Below are positions 61,399 to 64,000 of a stretch of 64,000 nucleotides of DNA, piece by piece. The notes under the pieces are model-generated. The model saw only the letters and a program-made list of their open reading frames with translations, was not told where the DNA came from and searched no databases. How positions within the stretch are numbered: position 1 is the first letter of the stretch; every line of letters starts with the position of its first letter. The DNA is from Hwanghaeella sp965227365 (GTDB lineage Bacteria > Pseudomonadota > Alphaproteobacteria > UBA8366 > Aestuariispiraceae), in assembly GCF_965227365.1 (NCBI RefSeq), contig NZ_OZ245754.1:496001-560000 (forward strand), in the 5' to 3' direction. The position numbers and the translations under genes were made by a program.

Positions 61399-62703
61399 AT
61401 GTCGCTGTCATCCTATTTCACACCGTCGCCCGGCGGCGATACGGCCTTCACCGTGGAAGCGCCGAAGATCAAGTTCGGTCTGGGCTCGCTGAAGGAAGTG
61501 GGGCTGGACGCCAAGGGGCTGGGCATGGCCCGGGCGGCGCTTTTCGTCGACCCCAAGATCAACGGAACGGAACCCTTCACGCAGGTGACCGAAAGCCTCA
61601 AATCAGCCGGGTTGGATTTTACGATCTATGACGCGATCGAGGTCGAGCCGACCGACACTTCCTTCAAGGCGGCGACCGAATTTGCGAAGCAGGGCGGGTT
61701 CGACGGGTATATTTCGCTCGGCGGCGGGTCGACGATGGATACCTGCAAGGCTGCGAACCTCTATGCGACCTATCCCGACGATTTCCTGGCCTATGTCAAC
61801 GCGCCGGTTGGTCAGGCGAAACAGCCGCCGGGACCGCTGAAACCCCATATCGCCTGCCCGACAACCTTCGGGACGGCGTCTGAATGCACGGGCATCGCGA
61901 TTTTCGATTTCGTTGAGATGGAGCTGAAGACCGGGATCGCCAGCGCGCGGTTGCGACCGGCGCTTGGCGTGCTCGACCCGAATGTCCTCAAGACCCTGCC
62001 GCCGATGGTGGTGGCGGCGAACGGGTTCGACGTCTTCTCCCACGCGTTCGAAAGCCTGACGGCGCGCCCCTATACGCACCGGGAGGCACCGGCGGATCCC
62101 TCCAAGCGGCCGCTCAGCCAGGGGGCGAACCCCTATAGCGATCTTGCCTGCCTGCAGGCGATCAAACTGGTGGGCGGCAATCTGGTCCAGGCGGTGAACG
62201 ACCCGACAGACGAAAACTACGAGGCGCTGATGTTCGCCGGCATGCTGGCGGGCATTGGTTTCGGCAATGCGGGCTGCCATCTGCCGCACGGCATGTCCTA
62301 TGCGGTGGCGGGGCTGGTGCGCGATTACACGGCGAAGGGATGGCCATCGAACCACCCGCTGGTGCCGCACGGCATTTCCGTCATCGTCAACGCGCCGGCC
62401 GTTTTCCGTTTCACCGGCGATGCCTGCCCGGAACGCCACCTGCAGGGGGCGGAAGCCATGGGTGCGGATATCTCACAGGCCAAACCGGAAGCGGCGGGCA
62501 GTCTGCTCGCCGACCGGATCATCGACATGATGAAGGCGACCGGCATCCCCAACGGCCTCAACGGCGTCGGCTATTCCGAGGAAGACCTGGACAAGCTGGT
62601 CGACAAGGCCTGGCCGCAACAACGTCTGCTGGTCAACGCGCCCAAGAAGGTCAGCAAGGAAGACCTGCGCGGCATTTTCGTCGATGCGATGCGGTATTGG
62701 TGA
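61399..62703 (+). CDS. Hydroxyacid-oxoacid transhydrogenase (ADHFE1-type)
   Basis: 434 residues, iron-containing alcohol dehydrogenase family. The pattern VEPTDTSFKAATEFA, GGGSTMDTCKAANLYATYPDDFLAYVNAP and GTASECTGIAIFDF matches hydroxyacid-oxoacid transhydrogenase, which oxidises 4-hydroxybutyrate with 2-oxoglutarate as acceptor. Metal ligands are in NGFDVFSHAFES, CHLPHGMSY and NHPLVPHGIS. ATG at 61399 follows GGGGGTCCC. Convergent with the TauD-type gene one base away. Confidence 0.9.
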   Translation: MSLSSYFTPSPGGDTAFTVEAPKIKFGLGSLKEVGLDAKGLGMARAALFVDPKINGTEPFTQVTESLKSAGLDFTIYDAIEVEPTDTSFKAATEFAKQGGFDGYISLGGGSTMDTCKAANLYATYPDDFLAYVNAPVGQAKQPPGPLKPHIACPTTFGTASECTGIAIFDFVEMELKTGIASARLRPALGVLDPNVLKTLPPMVVAANGFDVFSHAFESLTARPYTHREAPADPSKRPLSQGANPYSDLACLQAIKLVGGNLVQAVNDPTDENYEALMFAGMLAGIGFGNAGCHLPHGMSYAVAGLVRDYTAKGWPSNHPLVPHGISVIVNAPAVFRFTGDACPERHLQGAEAMGADISQAKPEAAGSLLADRIIDMMKATGIPNGLNGVGYSEEDLDKLVDKAWPQQRLLVNAPKKVSKEDLRGIFVDAMRYW

Positions 62704-62704
62704 C

Positions 62705-63559
62705 TCAAGCCATGACCGGCGCTTCGCCTGCGAAGGTCGTGCGATAAAGCAGGCGGCGGTGGCCGTCATAGTCGTTGACCGCGAAATGCATGGTGGCGCG
62801 GTTGTCCCAGATGACGAGATCGCCGGGGCGCCAGCGGTGGCGGCATTGGAATTCCGGCCGGGTCATATGGGCATAGAGCCGGGCCAGGATGGGGGCGCTT
62901 TCCTCCTCGCTCATCCCCTCCAGACGTGTCGTATAGGTCGGATTCACGAAGAGCGCCGCCTTGCCGCTGATCGGATGGCGGCGCACGGCCGGCAGGGCGC
63001 GTTCCCTGTCCGCCTCCGGGTCGCCCCGGGTCATCTTCACCGACTTGCTGGTTGCGACTTTCGGGCGGTGCTTCACGCCATAGGGTTTTCCGGTCTGTAT
63101 GGCGTTGCGGCCGTCGACGACGGCGCGCAGGTCGTCAGGCAGGGTTTCCCAGGCCGTCACACCGTCCGCCCAGAGCGTATCGCCGCCGACCGGCGGCAGA
63201 TCCACCGCCTGCAGCAGCGAACCGCCCGGCGGTTTCTCCAGATAGGAAAAGTCGGAATGCCAATTGCCGCCGAAGACGTGGATGTTGCGTTCCTCGGCCT
63301 CTTTCAGCACCGCGATCACGTCCGGGTCTTTCGGCAACGGCGCGACATAGGGAAGGCGCATCAGGGGGCCGAAAACCTCGGTCGCGCGTTTCAGGGCCGG
63401 AATGTCCAGGTTCTGTTCCGGCAGCACCAGCACCAGTCGATCGGCGAGGCGCTGGCGCAGATCCTCCGCAAGCGCCGGGGAGATCGGCTGTTTCAAATCG
63501 AGTCCCGTCAAACACGAGCCGAGCCGCGGCGTGATCGGTTCCTGAACAAGCCCTGTCAT
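62705..63559 (-). CDS. TauD/TfdA-family Fe(II)/2-oxoglutarate dioxygenase
   Basis: 284 residues. HxD iron motif in WHSDFSY, distal His in DNRATMHFAVNDY, and 2-oxoglutarate Arg in HRRLLYRTTF. Start at 63559 gives MTGLVQEPITPR; an upstream frame to 63625 overlaps the next gene. Follows the beta-hydroxyacid dehydrogenase gene on the same strand by 10 bases. Substrate unknown; it could be taurine, an alkylsulfate or another small acid. Confidence 0.88.
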   Translation of the reverse strand: MTGLVQEPITPRLGSCLTGLDLKQPISPALAEDLRQRLADRLVLVLPEQNLDIPALKRATEVFGPLMRLPYVAPLPKDPDVIAVLKEAEERNIHVFGGNWHSDFSYLEKPPGGSLLQAVDLPPVGGDTLWADGVTAWETLPDDLRAVVDGRNAIQTGKPYGVKHRPKVATSKSVKMTRGDPEADRERALPAVRRHPISGKAALFVNPTYTTRLEGMSEEESAPILARLYAHMTRPEFQCRHRWRPGDLVIWDNRATMHFAVNDYDGHRRLLYRTTFAGEAPVMA

Positions 63560-63569
63560 CGCGAAATCC

Positions 63570-64000
63570 TTACCAGGGCAATGGCCCATCGCCGTAGAGT
63601 TTGTAGATTGCGGTGACGTCTTCATCCGCGTGGCCGCGGGCGGTCATCATGCGGTGAAGCTGCGCCGCGGTCGCCGTCATCGGCATCGGCGTCCGCGTCG
63701 ATTGGGCCAGCGAGAGGACGGCGTCGAGATCCTTCTCGATCGTGCTGATTGCGCCGCCCGGCGGGAACTGGCCTTCCAGCATAACGTTGAACCATTCCTG
63801 CAGCAGGCGCGAATCCGCGCGCCCGCCCTGAAGGGCGGCGGGGATCCGTTCCGCTTCGATCCCGGCATTGGTGGCCAGTTTCGCGGCCTCGGCCAATACC
63901 GCCAGCAGATTGCCGACGAAAGTCTGATTGATCAGCTTGGTCGCCTGGCCGGCGCCGCTTGGGCCCATCAAGGTGAGGCGACCGGCCAGATTGTCCTCGA
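63570..64000 (-). CDS. 3-hydroxyisobutyrate/6-phosphogluconate dehydrogenase-like, C-terminal part
   Basis: Partial at the window edge; 142 residues visible. The catalytic segment GPSGAGQATKLINQ with the conserved Lys, then a helical C-terminal domain (LLQEWFNVMLEGQFPPGGAISTIEKDLDAVLSL). Acts on a beta-hydroxyacid with NAD(P). Upstream of the TauD-type gene, likely same operon; the pair may degrade one compound. Confidence 0.85.
   Translation of the reverse strand, partial: EDNLAGRLTLMGPSGAGQATKLINQTFVGNLLAVLAEAAKLATNAGIEAERIPAALQGGRADSRLLQEWFNVMLEGQFPPGGAISTIEKDLDAVLSLAQSTRTPMPMTATAAQLHRMMTARGHADEDVTAIYKLYGDGPLPW

Overview
The window is a GC-rich (about 60-63% by eye), densely coded stretch of a bacterial chromosome, most likely from an alphaproteobacterium of the Rhodospirillales type. 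The evidence is gene content and order: ffh-rpsP-rimM-trmD-rplS followed by leuC/leuD/leuB, dapF-mtaB-ftsY-ispZ, ileS-lspA-DUF3035 lipoprotein-M16-M16, the short alphaproteobacterial Pgi, DUF1289, and S16/L19 proteins with long Ala/Glu tails. About 65 genes are supported. I saw no rRNA, tRNA, CRISPR array, transposase or integrase.  Layout. 1-2500: edge of a LuxP-like periplasmic binding protein gene, then an operon of nicotinamidase (pncA) with two tandem secreted nuclease-fold proteins. 2562-12648: the leucine genes leuC, a 73-aa protein and leuD, with leuB separated from them by a 6.3-kb block of accessory genes (two c-type cytochromes, a soluble PAS histidine kinase, two secreted serine proteases of unrelated clans, an AraC regulator). 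12752-16597: signal-recognition and ribosome-maturation operon. 16921-25564: dapF, mtaB, ftsY, a two-domain response regulator, ispZ, a Nudix hydrolase, a TPR-methyltransferase, pgk, and two small disordered proteins with matching ends. 25798-33684: GDP-fucose synthesis (gmd, fcl), a DMT transporter, an MDR dehydrogenase, a GNAT/TetR pair, a tandem universal stress protein, and a Tat/lipoprotein M48 protease. 34124-38859: an OmpA-domain lipoprotein, a repeat region, a Pmp3-like membrane protein, a CobW GTPase, an amidase and a MaoC hydratase. 38899-53635: mainly housekeeping genes (ribF, ileS, lspA, M16 proteases, pgi, mutL, MFS, rsmD, rluB, tadA). 53639-64000: DUF1289, an ArsR-permease unit, a lone molybdenum hydroxylase large subunit with a divergent TetR, a TadG/TadE/TadE set, a hydroxyacid-oxoacid transhydrogenase, a TauD-type dioxygenase and the edge of a beta-hydroxyacid dehydrogenase.  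The most unusual signals are mainly non-coding. Downstream of the OmpA-domain gene lie two tandem hairpins (35041-35100 and 35132-35197) with the same C-rich loop and stems that differ by compensatory changes; their wobble pairs make sense only in top-strand RNA. A near-perfect FNR/FixK-type box precedes the universal stress gene. An ArsR-type palindrome is present twice, once before arsR and once inside the start of the permease gene. A 12-bp perfect inverted repeat lies between the M48 protease and OmpA-lipoprotein genes. On the protein side, the two tandem nuclease-fold proteins have lost the catalytic acid, a response regulator carries an Hpt-like domain without its histidine, and two small proteins share both their N- and C-terminal signatures. 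All functions are read from motifs and context by eye; no database search was run.
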